The position numbers were made by a program, and so were the translations under genes. A DNA stretch of 64,000 bases from UBA4844 sp050943255 (GTDB lineage Bacteria; Bacillota; Syntrophomonadia; Syntrophomonadales; Syntrophomonadaceae). The DNA is taken from NCBI GenBank assembly GCA_050943255.1, contig JBMNOV010000005.1, positions 1 through 64,000 on the forward strand, written 5' to 3'. Below the pieces are notes generated by a model. That model searched no databases. It saw nothing but the letters and a program-made list of their open reading frames with translations, and was not told where the DNA came from. Of the stretch, positions 8,099 to 18,198 are shown piece after piece; within the stretch, counting starts at the first letter, position 1, and each line of letters opens with the position of its first letter.

Positions 8099-8128
8099 GT
8101 AGTTTTAGGCATGAAAGGGGTATAGCCT

Positions 8129-9034
8129 GTGTATGATGTAATAATAATTGGCGGAGGACCAGCTGGGCTTAGTGCTGCAATCTATACTGGCAGGGCAAAA
8201 CTTAAGACATTAGTACTTGAATCTACTCTTTTAGGAGGAAATGCTGGGCAGACTGATCAGATTGATAACTATCCTGGATTTCCGTTTGGTATAAATGGTG
8301 CTGACCTTATGGAGAATTTTTTAAAACAAGCGCAACGCTTTGGAGCTGAAATCCAATTGGAAGAAGTAATTGGGATTGAGAATTTAAAGGAATTCAAGCG
8401 GGTCATTACCAGGAAAGGCTTTTACTTGACTCGTACAGTCATTATTACCGTTGGAGCAAGACGAAGGGAACTGGGGGTTGAAGGGGAAAAAGAGTATTTA
8501 GGTCGCGGAGTATCGTATTGTGCCACCTGTGATGGAGCATTTTTTCAGGACTGTCCTGTTGCTGTGGTGGGTGGTGGCGATTCTGCGGTCAAAGAGGCTT
8601 TATATCTTGCAGATGTAGCTTCTAAGGTTTACTTGATCCATCGCCGGGAAGGCTTCCGCGCAAACCAAACCGCATTAGATAAATTGTTTGAAAATAAAAA
8701 AATAGAATTACTATTAAATAAAACAATAAAACGAATCGAGGGTGATGCGATGCTGCAAAGAGTTATCCTTAAGGATGTAAATACCGGAGTAGAGGAGACC
8801 CTTGAGGTTGAAGGATTGTTTGTCAGTATCGGTTTAATAGCGGCGGCTGACTTTATACAAGATCTTTTAGAAACTAAAAATGGATACCTTTCAACAGATG
8901 ACACTATGGCAACATCGCTTCCAGGAATATTTGCAGCTGGTGATATTAGAGTAAAAAAAGGCAGACAAGTTGCAACTGCTGTAGGTGATGGGGCACTGGC
9001 AGGAATAGCTGTGGTTGAGTATTTGCGGGAATAA
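8129..9034 (+). CDS. trxB: Thioredoxin reductase (NADPH)
   Basis: A 301-residue FAD/NADPH flavoprotein that reduces thioredoxin. The FAD site is IIIGGGPAGLSAA at the N-terminus, the redox pair is Cys131-Ala-Thr-Cys134, the NADPH site is GGGDSAVKEA (148-157), and the second FAD motif is FAAGDI near residue 271. Full length for the low-molecular-weight bacterial enzyme. The GTG start follows GAAAGGGG by about ten bases. It follows the M23 terminator and precedes a secreted peptidase gene. Confidence 0.93.
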   Translation: MYDVIIIGGGPAGLSAAIYTGRAKLKTLVLESTLLGGNAGQTDQIDNYPGFPFGINGADLMENFLKQAQRFGAEIQLEEVIGIENLKEFKRVITRKGFYLTRTVIITVGARRRELGVEGEKEYLGRGVSYCATCDGAFFQDCPVAVVGGGDSAVKEALYLADVASKVYLIHRREGFRANQTALDKLFENKKIELLLNKTIKRIEGDAMLQRVILKDVNTGVEETLEVEGLFVSIGLIAAADFIQDLLETKNGYLSTDDTMATSLPGIFAAGDIRVKKGRQVATAVGDGALAGIAVVEYLRE

Positions 9035-9103
9035 AGCCACTATTTGTTTCCCCTCTTCTAATCCTGGGCATAGTATAATGGTGGACAGAGGGGAGAGAGG
9101 ATT

Positions 9104-9946
9104 ATGTTGGGGGTTAAAACAGCTTTAACTGCTAAGAATATTGGCTTGGTTCTGGTACTGGTTCTAGTATTAACCTTGCTTATCAGCAAAAATAGTCAAT
9201 CGGCTATGCGCTTCCTGGTTGGACAGGAAATAGCGATTAAAACTGTATATTTTAATAGTTATCAAAGTGAACATTACGATATTAAATATACCAGTATTGA
9301 TCAGCCCTATATCAAATTGATTGCCGAGGTAGCTGAAGATGCTTATAAATCAGTAAGTAATGTGTTTGGGATGGAGCCGTCTCAGCGTACCACAATAGTA
9401 GTATATCCCGATAGCATTAGTTTATCCAAAAGTTTTGGTTGGGATAAGGATGCAAATGCAATGGGGGTTTATTGGGCAGGTTCAATTAGAATATTATCCC
9501 CCCGAGAATGGTTAACTGAGGACGATATGCAGTATTATTTTGCCCGGGAGGGACCTATGGTACACGAATTTATACATCTAATGGTTGACGAAATGACCGG
9601 GGGGAATTATAATCGCTGGTGGACAGAAGGGGTAGCACAGTATTTTGAAAAACGAATTACTGGCTTTACCTTTGCTAAACCTTTTGTTTATGGGCAACAA
9701 GTTGAATACTATGAACTTAAACAATTAGGAAAACAATTTGATGAATTAGATCAGTCTATTGCCTATTGGGAATCCCTGCAGATCATAGAATTTATAGTTA
9801 ATGAATGGGGAGAGGACAGCCTTTTTCAAATAATGCAGCAACTGGGTGAGGGAAGGAGTTTAGAAAAGGCTATCGAAAATGTACTGAAAATTTCCTATAA
9901 TAAGTGGGAAGATAGTTTTTACCGTCATATAACCTATGACTCTTAA
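9104..9946 (+). CDS. Gluzincin (peptidase MA-like) membrane-anchored metallopeptidase
   Basis: A 280-residue protein with an N-terminal hydrophobic segment (about 14-27), so probably anchored and exported. It carries HEFIHLMVDE with WWTEGVAQYFE about 20 residues later. This HExxH plus downstream glutamate arrangement is that of zinc gluzincins of the peptidase MA-like group. Substrate unknown. A TATAAT lies at 9074-9079 and GGGGAGAGAGG precedes the ATG. murA follows after 15 bp, so the two may be co-transcribed. Confidence 0.75.
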   Translation: MLGVKTALTAKNIGLVLVLVLVLTLLISKNSQSAMRFLVGQEIAIKTVYFNSYQSEHYDIKYTSIDQPYIKLIAEVAEDAYKSVSNVFGMEPSQRTTIVVYPDSISLSKSFGWDKDANAMGVYWAGSIRILSPREWLTEDDMQYYFAREGPMVHEFIHLMVDEMTGGNYNRWWTEGVAQYFEKRITGFTFAKPFVYGQQVEYYELKQLGKQFDELDQSIAYWESLQIIEFIVNEWGEDSLFQIMQQLGEGRSLEKAIENVLKISYNKWEDSFYRHITYDS

Positions 9947-9961
9947 CAAGAGGTGTAAATC

Positions 9962-11215
<1,254 letters not shown>

Positions 11216-11227
11216 AGAAAAGCTGAT

Positions 11228-11269
11228 AAGGCGTTTGTTTTATATTTTGTAAAACAAACGCCTTTTTTT
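11228..11269 (+). terminator. Rho-independent terminator after murA
   Basis: A perfect 15-bp stem (11228-11242 with 11250-11264), 7-nt loop and a run of seven T from 11263. Confidence 0.92.
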
Positions 11270-11363
11270 ATGGAAGATATTGAACAGTATAATTAATGTT
11301 TAAGCGATAGAAAATATGACTGCTTCCTAATCTTAAGAGAAAAAAAAACCAAGGAGGAATAGC

Positions 11364-12437
11364 GTGAAGAGGCAAGTGGTCAGGGCAATTCTGTACTTTC
11401 TTATATTTTTTGGTGTTGGTCTTAGTGCAGTATATGTATTAAACAATAAAAATGTATCAGTTAAACCCATTACGGTGGAGGAGCAAGTAAAGATAAAGGG
11501 AACTATAAGCGAAGTTGCAGCAGCAGTAAGTCCATCAGTTGTAGGGATTACCAATTTAAGTAGTAATGGAGACCTTTTCAACCAGCGCAGCCTGGAGAAG
11601 ACTGGCTCAGGGGTTATTATTGATCATGACGGTTATATAGTCACAAATAACCATGTGGTAAAAGATGCCGATAAATTGATAGTAAGCCTGGCTGATGGTA
11701 CTGAAAAAGAGGCTAAAATAATTGGTGCTGATCCACGTACTGATTTAGCCCTAATTAAAATTCAAGTCGAGCGGCAGGTGACTCCAGCTCATTTTGGGGA
11801 CTCTGACCAACTAATAGTAGGACAGGAAGTAGTAGCAATTGGAAATCCAATGGGCTTAAGTTTTGCCCGTTCTGTTACTGCAGGGATAATAAGTGGTTTA
11901 AATCGCATGATTACAACTGAAGAGGGCTTTAATTTTCGCCTTATACAGACAGATGCCGCAATCAACCCTGGTAACAGTGGTGGCGCTCTGGTGAACCTTG
12001 AAGGGAAATTAATAGGAATAAATACGGTTAAGATAGCAGCCGAGGGTTTTGAGGGTATGGGTTTTTCCATTCCTTCCAACCAGGTACAATTGGTAATTGC
12101 CGATATTAAAAAATACGGTAAGGTTGTACGCCCCTTGATGGGAATTAAGATAATTGGTGAAATAAGCAAAGATGAGGCGCGTTATTTTAATCTTCCAATT
12201 GCGAATGGGGTAGTGGTGGAACCGGTAAAAGGCGGGCCCGCTGATAAGGCTGGTATTAGGTCATATGATATAATAAATAAATTAGATGGAGTAAATATAG
12301 AAACAGCTTTCCAACTACAGGGATTAATATTTAGTAAAAAAATCGGACAGGTAGTAAAGGTAGAATTACTTAGATTGCCTCGTAGCCAAGCAAGTAAAAC
12401 TGAGCGTAAGACCTTTAATGTGAAATTAGATAAATAA
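11364..12437 (+). CDS. HtrA/DegP-type membrane-anchored serine protease
   Basis: A 357-residue S1C protease for envelope protein quality control. A signal anchor spans about 7-25. The trypsin-like domain has catalytic His97 (NNHVV), Asp127 (RTDLALIK) and Ser205 (GNSGG). One PDZ domain (about 245-355) follows. GTG start nine bases after a canonical AAGGAGG. Single gene between terminators. It is shorter than E. coli DegP and matches the one-PDZ Gram-positive form. Confidence 0.92.
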   Translation: MKRQVVRAILYFLIFFGVGLSAVYVLNNKNVSVKPITVEEQVKIKGTISEVAAAVSPSVVGITNLSSNGDLFNQRSLEKTGSGVIIDHDGYIVTNNHVVKDADKLIVSLADGTEKEAKIIGADPRTDLALIKIQVERQVTPAHFGDSDQLIVGQEVVAIGNPMGLSFARSVTAGIISGLNRMITTEEGFNFRLIQTDAAINPGNSGGALVNLEGKLIGINTVKIAAEGFEGMGFSIPSNQVQLVIADIKKYGKVVRPLMGIKIIGEISKDEARYFNLPIANGVVVEPVKGGPADKAGIRSYDIINKLDGVNIETAFQLQGLIFSKKIGQVVKVELLRLPRSQASKTERKTFNVKLDK

Positions 12438-12440
12438 AAA

Positions 12441-12474
12441 GTCCGGATAGGAATGCCTGCAAACATATCCGGAC
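12441..12474 (-). terminator. Terminator for the minus-strand Ig-like gene (possibly bidirectional)
   Basis: A perfect 9-bp stem (12441-12449 with 12466-12474) and 16-nt loop. Read on the minus strand it is followed by five T, so it best serves the 12517-13002 gene. It lies between convergent genes and may also stop the protease transcript. Confidence 0.65.
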
Positions 12475-12516
12475 ACTCATACAATAAACATATCTAATTA
12501 GGTGATCTTGAGGGAG

Positions 12517-13002
12517 TTATTCTTCAATAGGTGGGGGAACTATTCGTCTCCTTCCTGTCTTGAATTTGATAATAACGGTTTTCCCAAGCTTTTCCCCATC
12601 CCTGGAAGTTAGGTGAGGGAAGATAGCAACAGTATACTCAGTGTTGGCGGCCAAACGTCTAGTCATTCTAATAATTATCTTGCGGCGACCACCGAAGGCA
12701 AAGGACCGAGACAGATGGTAATCAATACCTTTTTCAAGACGTTTGGTACCCTCCCATACATGAATCTGGAAGCGGTTATGTCTCCGTACGGAGTGATCGA
12801 ATACACTTTTATCGAATATAAGAATAATGTTACGGATAAGCGGCGAAACGTTGGTTGAACCATCGGCAGGTATAGATCCAATAAAGTTAAGTGGCCGTAT
12901 TCTTCGATGTATCTTGTCACTAAAATCAAATGAGTGTCTTCTTCGATGTGGCAGCAATGTACCTCTGAATTTAAATGGCCGTCTTTTTGGATGCGGCATC
13001 AT
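12517..13002 (-). CDS. Arg/His-rich protein with bacterial Ig-like (Big_5/SbsA-type) domain
   Basis: A 161-residue protein. Residues about 38-150 read as one Ig-like module: SIPADGSTNVSPLIRN then IILIFDKSV, with a closing VIIKFKTG strand, the pattern of SbsA-type Ig-like domains found in surface proteins. The first 35 residues and the tail are unusually rich in Arg, His and Phe and there is no signal peptide, so its location is unclear. GGAGGT precedes a double ATG (13002 or 12999). Divergent from rlmH. Function unknown. Confidence 0.7.
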   Translation of the reverse strand: MMPHPKRRPFKFRGTLLPHRRRHSFDFSDKIHRRIRPLNFIGSIPADGSTNVSPLIRNIILIFDKSVFDHSVRRHNRFQIHVWEGTKRLEKGIDYHLSRSFAFGGRRKIIIRMTRRLAANTEYTVAIFPHLTSRDGEKLGKTVIIKFKTGRRRIVPPPIEE

Positions 13003-13256
13003 TTTACCTCCTTTTTCATAACTTGGTGTATACTATGCACATGGGTATAGCCCGGTTACTCTTCTGTTAGGGATTTTTTGCGGCAATTAATATCCGATTA
13101 CATTAGAAGTATTTATAAAAAGAATTACTGTATTAATGTTTAGGCTAAGTTTGTAGACAAAAATAGTTACTCTAGTTGTGGAATACGCTGGGATATATAC
13201 TTTTTTACCAAAATTTCTAGCATTATTTTTAACGTTAGGAAATAATTTACAGGGAG

Positions 13257-13745
13257 ATGACAGATATTCGATATAGGATTATTTCAGTAGGTAAAATAAG
13301 AGAAGCTTTTTATTTGAGCGGGGTTAAAGAATACCTAAAAAGATTAGAACCTTATGCGAATTTTGAATTAATAGATGGATTGGAGGAGAAAACCAACCCC
13401 CGTGCGGCTGAAAAAGAGATTGAAAAGGTTCTTAATAAAGAAGGGGAGAAGGTTTTAAAGTTAGTAGATAATGATGATATTTTGGTAGCACTGGATATCA
13501 AGGGTACCGGAATTAGTTCGGAAGCATTGGCTTTACTAATACAGCAATGGAATCTCTCAGGTAAGAGCAGGACTAACCTAGTAATAGGAAGCTCATATGG
13601 CTTATCTGATAAGGTAAAGCAAAGGGCAAACCAACTTATTTCTTTCTCCTCAATGACTTTTCCTCACCAAATGGCTGTTCTTATTCTCAGTGAGCAATTG
13701 TATCGTGGTTTTAAAATATTAAAAGGTGAACCGTACCACAAATAG
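13257..13745 (+). CDS. rlmH: 23S rRNA (pseudouridine1915-N3)-methyltransferase
   Basis: A 162-residue SPOUT methyltransferase that modifies helix 69 of 23S rRNA. IISVGKIREAF at the start, a central SAM-binding GSSYGLSD loop and the C-terminal LSEQLYRGFKILKGEPYHK tail (the active-site EPYHK end) identify it. AGGGAG directly abuts the ATG, an odd zero spacing. No better start is visible in frame. The usual length is 155-160 residues. Confidence 0.93.
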   Translation: MTDIRYRIISVGKIREAFYLSGVKEYLKRLEPYANFELIDGLEEKTNPRAAEKEIEKVLNKEGEKVLKLVDNDDILVALDIKGTGISSEALALLIQQWNLSGKSRTNLVIGSSYGLSDKVKQRANQLISFSSMTFPHQMAVLILSEQLYRGFKILKGEPYHK

Positions 13746-14054
13746 GATTCATAGTTAAAATAACCAGAAATCCTTATCTTTCCTAGTGATTGGAGTCCTG
13801 GTTTTAATAAATAAAGGGTTAGAGATTTATTTTGTTCAAGGTTTCGGCTAGATTCTTGCAAGACAAATTGTTGTGCAACTTGAGGCAAGGAACTAAAATC
13901 TAGTGGTTGTCCTAACTGTTCCTCATCATATTCGTCCACCAGTATCCAGTGATAAGCCCCCGGCTATTCAGAGAGAACGAGTGCTTCCCCAGTATAATAA
14001 TTACAGTATACCTCTCTTCGAGGTTGGGGTATCGTAAATACAAATGAAACGCAT
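13746..14054 (-). pseudogene. Decayed gene downstream of the CDGSH gene
   Basis: An ATG at 14054-14052 overlaps the CDGSH stop as TAATG, as in a coupled operon. Its frame shifts after three codons. Dropping four bases (the second half of a TTTCATTT) gives MRFVFTIPQPRREVYC and then NYYTGEALVLSE, an amber stop at 13966-13964, then PGAYHWILVDEYDEEQ and about 70 further protein-like residues running into rlmH without a stop. The composition looks coding. Family not recognised. Chance open frame is the alternative. Confidence 0.4.
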
Positions 14055-14260
14055 TATAATATTCCTTGGGCACGGCTACAGGTTTTCATATTTCCTTTTG
14101 ATATCCCGTCACAGTAAGGCATATTTTCTGATTTACCACAACGGCATAGGGCAACTGGTTCTTGGTGTTCAATAGTATAACCTTCATCATCCACCAGAGC
14201 TACATGCCCAGCTACAATAATTGGCCCTTGGTTAAGTATTTGAATCCGAGCATCTCCCAT
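14054..14260 (-). CDS. Small CDGSH-type iron-sulfur protein with altered ligand
   Basis: A 68-residue protein matching the CDGSH zinc-finger-like family, which binds a [2Fe-2S] cluster by three Cys and one His. The core reads CRCGKSENMPYCDGIS: the three cysteines and Pro are present, but the ligand histidine is Ser. The cluster may be weaker, or the gene degenerate. A longer frame to 14341 exists, but the ATG at 14260 begins the family-typical N-terminus (ARIQILNQGPI) and has AAAGGA upstream. The next gene in the same operon appears decayed. Confidence 0.75.
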   Translation of the reverse strand: MGDARIQILNQGPIIVAGHVALVDDEGYTIEHQEPVALCRCGKSENMPYCDGISKGNMKTCSRAQGIL

Positions 14261-14413
14261 TTGGCAATCATCCTTTCCTTTTTTTCTTAGCATATCCCAA
14301 GATAAAAATAAAAATGCGTCCAAGGCTAAAACGGTTTTCAAGGATAGGCTTAATTCCTTAGCAGTTCACCGGAGTCTATTTTTTAAGAGCAACTGTTATG
14401 GGCAAAAAGAGTT

Positions 14414-15070
14414 TTATTCAAGATAATATACCGGATATTGGTCCTTGTCCTGGTCAATAAAGTGCCACCATTCATAAAAGATACTATTAAAACCGTGCTT
14501 TACCATTATTTGTTCCAGTAGACGTGCATTGTCGGCAACTTCTTTACTAACATCACTGTAATCACGATTAGCCCTGGCCGTAAAATCATCAAATCCAGTA
14601 GGCATAGGGATTTCTTTGTTTCCTTTTACCAGGGTAACATCTACTGCCACTCCCCGGGAGTGATAAGAAAAGCCTTTATGAGGATTAATGACAAACCTGG
14701 AATCAGGGTAACTGTTCCAAAGACTAAATTGAGCTGCAGGTGGACGATATGCGTCCCAGACCTTAATGGTATAACCCATTGAGGAGAATTCAGCCTGAGC
14801 AGCCTTTAACTTTTCTGCAGTTCCCCTTCGCAGATAAGCTATATTTTTTTCATAAATTTTGGTACCGGTAAAATTCTTTGCAGTTGCATATCTTAAATCT
14901 ATCTTCAAGTCAGGAATATACTCATTCAGGGCTACCATGTCCTGTTGGGAAAGTTTTTCTGAAGTATTTTGCACAGCTTGTTTTTTAAAGGGTGGGGATT
15001 GGAGATAAAAAAATGTTGCTGTAATTAAGGTTATAGCTATAAAGACAATTAAGCGGTTTCTATTCTCCAT
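14414..15070 (-). CDS. D-alanyl-D-alanine dipeptidase, VanX family (M15D)
   Basis: A membrane-anchored or secreted zinc dipeptidase. The start at 15070 gives 218 residues with an N-terminal hydrophobic segment (about 7-23). Zinc and catalytic motifs are SYHSRGVAVD and EWWHF, with VWDAYRPP upstream, the VanX/DdpX signature. It hydrolyses D-Ala-D-Ala, probably in cell-wall recycling. No vanH or vanA neighbour, so glycopeptide resistance is not implied. The frame opens at 15103, but that start contains the GGGAGGAGG ribosome site. Confidence 0.88.
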   Translation of the reverse strand: MENRNRLIVFIAITLITATFFYLQSPPFKKQAVQNTSEKLSQQDMVALNEYIPDLKIDLRYATAKNFTGTKIYEKNIAYLRRGTAEKLKAAQAEFSSMGYTIKVWDAYRPPAAQFSLWNSYPDSRFVINPHKGFSYHSRGVAVDVTLVKGNKEIPMPTGFDDFTARANRDYSDVSKEVADNARLLEQIMVKHGFNSIFYEWWHFIDQDKDQYPVYYLE

Positions 15071-15149
15071 ATTTATAATAAACCTCCTCCCATAGCTAAT
15101 CATAGTCAGTAATATGATTCGGAGGTTTATAGGGAATTATACTTAATTT

Positions 15150-15178
15150 TTGCAGGGAAACCTGTTTGACGGTATAAT
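15150..15178 (+). promoter_or_regulatory. Sigma-A-type promoter ahead of glnS
   Basis: TTGCAG, a 17-bp spacer and TATAAT (15173-15178). It lies 120 bp before glnS, leaving a leader with no T-box motif that I can see. Confidence 0.55.
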
Positions 15179-15299
15179 TATAAACGTTTGTATTCGATAA
15201 AAATATAGGTAATAATAGATAGTGATTATTTGCTAAAATCCTATTATTCTGTGAAGAAAATAATTAGATCAGGATACACCTATCTAGGGAGGATAGATA

Positions 15300-17033
15300 A
15301 TGACTGAATCGCAATTTGAAAAAATGAGTCCAGAACCGAACAATAACGACAAAGTAACGGTGCCGGGTAACTTTATTCAGAGCATTATCAGTGAAGATTT
15401 GCGTATGGGCAAAAATCGAGGCCGGGTACATACCCGATTTCCACCAGAACCTAATGGGTATCTACATATTGGTCATGCCAAGTCGATTTGCCTCAATTTT
15501 GGTCTGGCTCTTGCTAATGGAGGTATTACAAATCTACGGTTTGATGATACCAACCCCAGCAAAGAAGAAACAGAATATGTTGAATCTATAAAAATGGACG
15601 TTCGCTGGCTAGGTTTTGACTGGGAAGATCGCATTTTTTTTGCTTCTGATTATTTTGAGCAACTTTATCAATATGCTGTTCAGCTCATAAAAAAAGGTAA
15701 AGCTTATGTTTGTGACCTTTCCGCTCAAGAGATCAAGGATTACCGGGGAACTCTTACTGAAGCTGGTATAGAAAGTCCTTACCGGAACCGTTCAGTGGAA
15801 GAAAACCTGGAGCTATTTGCCCGCATGCGGGCAGGAGATTTTGCGGATGGTTCCCGGGTCCTAAGAGCTAAAATAGATATGGCATCACCTAATCTTAATA
15901 TGCGAGATCCAGTATTATACCGAATTCTCAGGGTTCCCCATCACCGTACAGGCAGTAAATGGTGTATCTATCCTATGTATGATTATGCCCATCCCTTGTC
16001 TGACGCATTGGAGAATATCACCCACTCAATCTGTACCCTTGAGTTTGCAGATCATCGTCCACTTTATGAGTGGATTATTGACAATGTAGACTACGACCAG
16101 GAAGTACATGGGCGCCCGCAGCAGATTGAATTCGCCCGTTTAAATCTTACCCATACAATAATGAGTAAGCGAAAACTCAGGAGATTAGTTGAGGAAGGAT
16201 ATGTAAGGGGTTGGGATGATCCTCGTATGCCTACCATATCTGGCTTACGTCGGCGGGGTTATACCCCTACAGCGATAAGGGATTTTTGTAATCGCATTGG
16301 TGTAGCCAAACGGGATAGTATCGTAGATATAGCCCTTTTAGAACATTGCATCAGGGAAGAGTTGAACCTGAAAGCTCCAAGGGTTATGGTGGTTCTGCAA
16401 CCGTTAAAGGTTATTATTGATAATTATCCAAAAGGTCAGGTAGAGTGGCTGGAAACTGAAAACAACCCTGAGGTCCCAGAAGCGGGGAAAAGGATGATAC
16501 CATTTTCCCGAGTAATTTATATTGAACAAGAAGACTTTAGAGAGAACCCACCTAAAAAATTCTTTCGCCTAGTTCCTGGCGGGGAAATCCGTTTAAAAAG
16601 TGCTTATATTATTAAGTGTGAAAAGGTTGTAAAGGATGAAAATGGGAAGATAATAGAACTAATCTGCAGTTATGACCCTGATTCTAAAAGCGGCGGTATT
16701 ACCGCTGGCCGTAAGATCAAAGGGACATGCCACTGGGTATCAGCACAACATGCTATACCCGCAGAGGTCAGGATATATAATCATCTTTTCCTGGATGAGA
16801 ACCCGGAAGAGGATGAGGAAGAGGATTTTACTGCTAAAGTAAATCCCCATTCGCTGGAAGTACTGGATTCCTGTATGATCGAACCTAGTTTAGCCCAAGC
16901 CACAGGGGAAAGTCGCTACCAGTTTATTCGCCAGGGATATTTTGGGCTTGACCAGGACTCAACCCCTGAAAAATTAGTATTTAATCGTATTGTCTCTTTA
17001 AAAGATAGTTGGGCCAAAATACAGAAAAAATAG
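15300..17033 (+). CDS. glnS: Glutaminyl-tRNA synthetase
   Basis: A 577-residue class I synthetase that charges tRNA-Gln. RFPPEPNGYLHIGHAK holds the HIGH motif near residue 55, RFDDTNP follows, and MSKRKL near 289 is the KMSKS loop. The C-terminal two-barrel anticodon domain is present. The length is normal. Finding GlnRS in a Firmicute is notable because most use GatCAB transamidation. GGGAGG precedes the ATG. A hairpin terminator lies between it and the convergent yihY gene. Confidence 0.95.
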   Translation: MTESQFEKMSPEPNNNDKVTVPGNFIQSIISEDLRMGKNRGRVHTRFPPEPNGYLHIGHAKSICLNFGLALANGGITNLRFDDTNPSKEETEYVESIKMDVRWLGFDWEDRIFFASDYFEQLYQYAVQLIKKGKAYVCDLSAQEIKDYRGTLTEAGIESPYRNRSVEENLELFARMRAGDFADGSRVLRAKIDMASPNLNMRDPVLYRILRVPHHRTGSKWCIYPMYDYAHPLSDALENITHSICTLEFADHRPLYEWIIDNVDYDQEVHGRPQQIEFARLNLTHTIMSKRKLRRLVEEGYVRGWDDPRMPTISGLRRRGYTPTAIRDFCNRIGVAKRDSIVDIALLEHCIREELNLKAPRVMVVLQPLKVIIDNYPKGQVEWLETENNPEVPEAGKRMIPFSRVIYIEQEDFRENPPKKFFRLVPGGEIRLKSAYIIKCEKVVKDENGKIIELICSYDPDSKSGGITAGRKIKGTCHWVSAQHAIPAEVRIYNHLFLDENPEEDEEEDFTAKVNPHSLEVLDSCMIEPSLAQATGESRYQFIRQGYFGLDQDSTPEKLVFNRIVSLKDSWAKIQKK

Positions 17034-17059
17034 TTTAATAAATTTAAAAGCAATCGTAG

Positions 17060-17084
17060 CGGCAGGGCTTAACCGGCTCTGCCG
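17060..17084 (+). terminator. Hairpin terminator after glnS
   Basis: A 9-bp GC-rich stem (17060-17068 with 17076-17084, one G-U pair) and a 7-nt loop followed by TTTAAT. It sits between convergent genes. Confidence 0.6.
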
Positions 17085-17089
17085 TTTAA

Positions 17090-17923
17090 TCATGGATTTG
17101 TGGTCTTTTCCCTCCTGGCAAGGGTGGCATTAATTTCACCACCAATAAGAATTATGATACTACTTAGGTAAAGCCATAATAGTAATATAATTATTCCACC
17201 TAGACTACCGTAGGTACGGGTGAAGTTACTAAATTGATTAACATAGAAGGAAAAGGCCAGTGAAGTAAAAACCCAGCCCAGGCTGGAAAATAATGCTCCG
17301 GGGATAGTCTCCCGGAAGGTTGTTTTTTTATTGGGAGCATAGCGGTAAAAAAACATAAAGACTATTAGCATAACTACTAGTGGTATAGAAAAACGATAGA
17401 TCTGCCAGCTTTTCACAAAAAGATCTGTATTTCCGGTTCCGGCAAATAAAGTCTGTCCCAGCAGTTTACCCAATACCAAAAGAACAAAAGCCATGATTAT
17501 TACTAATGTAAGGCCAATAGTAAAAAAGATGGCCATTCCCCGGACTTTCCAAAAAGGCCGGTTTTCCTTTTCACCATAAGACTTATTTATACCATGAATA
17601 ACTGCATTAACTCCATTGGATGAGGCCCAGATGGTAAAAAGAGCGCCGAGAGAGAGCAGGGTTTGGCGATTAGTGTTTAAGGTCTGTCGCACTACTTCCT
17701 GAACAACCTTAAATGCGTCCCTTGGGAGTATTCGGGATAAGTCATAAAGGACCTGTTCACTAGTAATAGTAGTATAACTTAATAAGGTTAAGAGAAAGAT
17801 AAGGAAAGGGAAAAAGGCTAGCAAAAGATAATAGGTCAACTGTGCACCTAGGGCTGGTACCTCGTGTTCTTGGAAACGCAGGTAGAAGTCTTTTAACACC
17901 TGATAGCCCGCATATTTCTTCAA
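17090..17923 (-). CDS. YihY/BrkB family inner-membrane protein
   Basis: A 277-residue polytopic membrane protein with about six hydrophobic helices. The family segment ALGAQLTYYLLLAFFPF and the motif GSLGGIIILLLWLYLSS, ending in GGEINA, are clear YihY hallmarks. The family was once called RNase BN in error; its function is unsettled. TTG start after GGGGGAA. It stands alone on the minus strand, convergent with glnS. Confidence 0.9.
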   Translation of the reverse strand: MKKYAGYQVLKDFYLRFQEHEVPALGAQLTYYLLLAFFPFLIFLLTLLSYTTITSEQVLYDLSRILPRDAFKVVQEVVRQTLNTNRQTLLSLGALFTIWASSNGVNAVIHGINKSYGEKENRPFWKVRGMAIFFTIGLTLVIIMAFVLLVLGKLLGQTLFAGTGNTDLFVKSWQIYRFSIPLVVMLIVFMFFYRYAPNKKTTFRETIPGALFSSLGWVFTSLAFSFYVNQFSNFTRTYGSLGGIIILLLWLYLSSIIILIGGEINATLARREKTTNP

Positions 17924-18142
17924 AAGCTATTCCCCCATAACTTATAATTATGCCGTAAACCTGATATTTATTTTGGGCTTTTAGAATAGTTGTAATTAAT
18001 CAAGTGCTATGGTTAATTATAAATTAACTACTTATAGGGGTTATATCCCCAGAGCGCACCCATAGGGCCTAAGTAAAATACAACAGTATACAAAGCATAT
18101 CTCCTAATATAAGTAGAGGTTGGATTGATAGTGTAAGGAAAA

Positions 18143-18183
18143 GCGGGGAGATTATACATGATCATATGAAAAAACTTCCCCGC
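18143..18183 (-). terminator. Hairpin downstream of the TOBE-domain gene
   Basis: A 7-bp GC stem (18143-18149 with 18177-18183) around an AT-rich loop that holds the 8-bp palindrome ATGATCAT. On the minus strand it is followed by TTTT, fitting a terminator for the 18199-18426 gene. Between here and 17924 I see only a small GGGG/CCCC hairpin (18037-18050). Confidence 0.5.
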
Positions 18184-18198
18184 CTAGTTAGAGAAAAT

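Noticed and set aside
14414..15070. Vancomycin-resistance gene (vanX)
   Set aside because: The protein is of the VanX/DdpX family, but vanH, vanA and regulators are absent, so a wall-recycling dipeptidase is the simpler reading.
17924..18198. Possible small RNA gene in the yihY-TOBE gap
   Set aside because: Only a short GGGG/CCCC hairpin and a weak TTGTAA box are visible; no known RNA family could be matched by eye.
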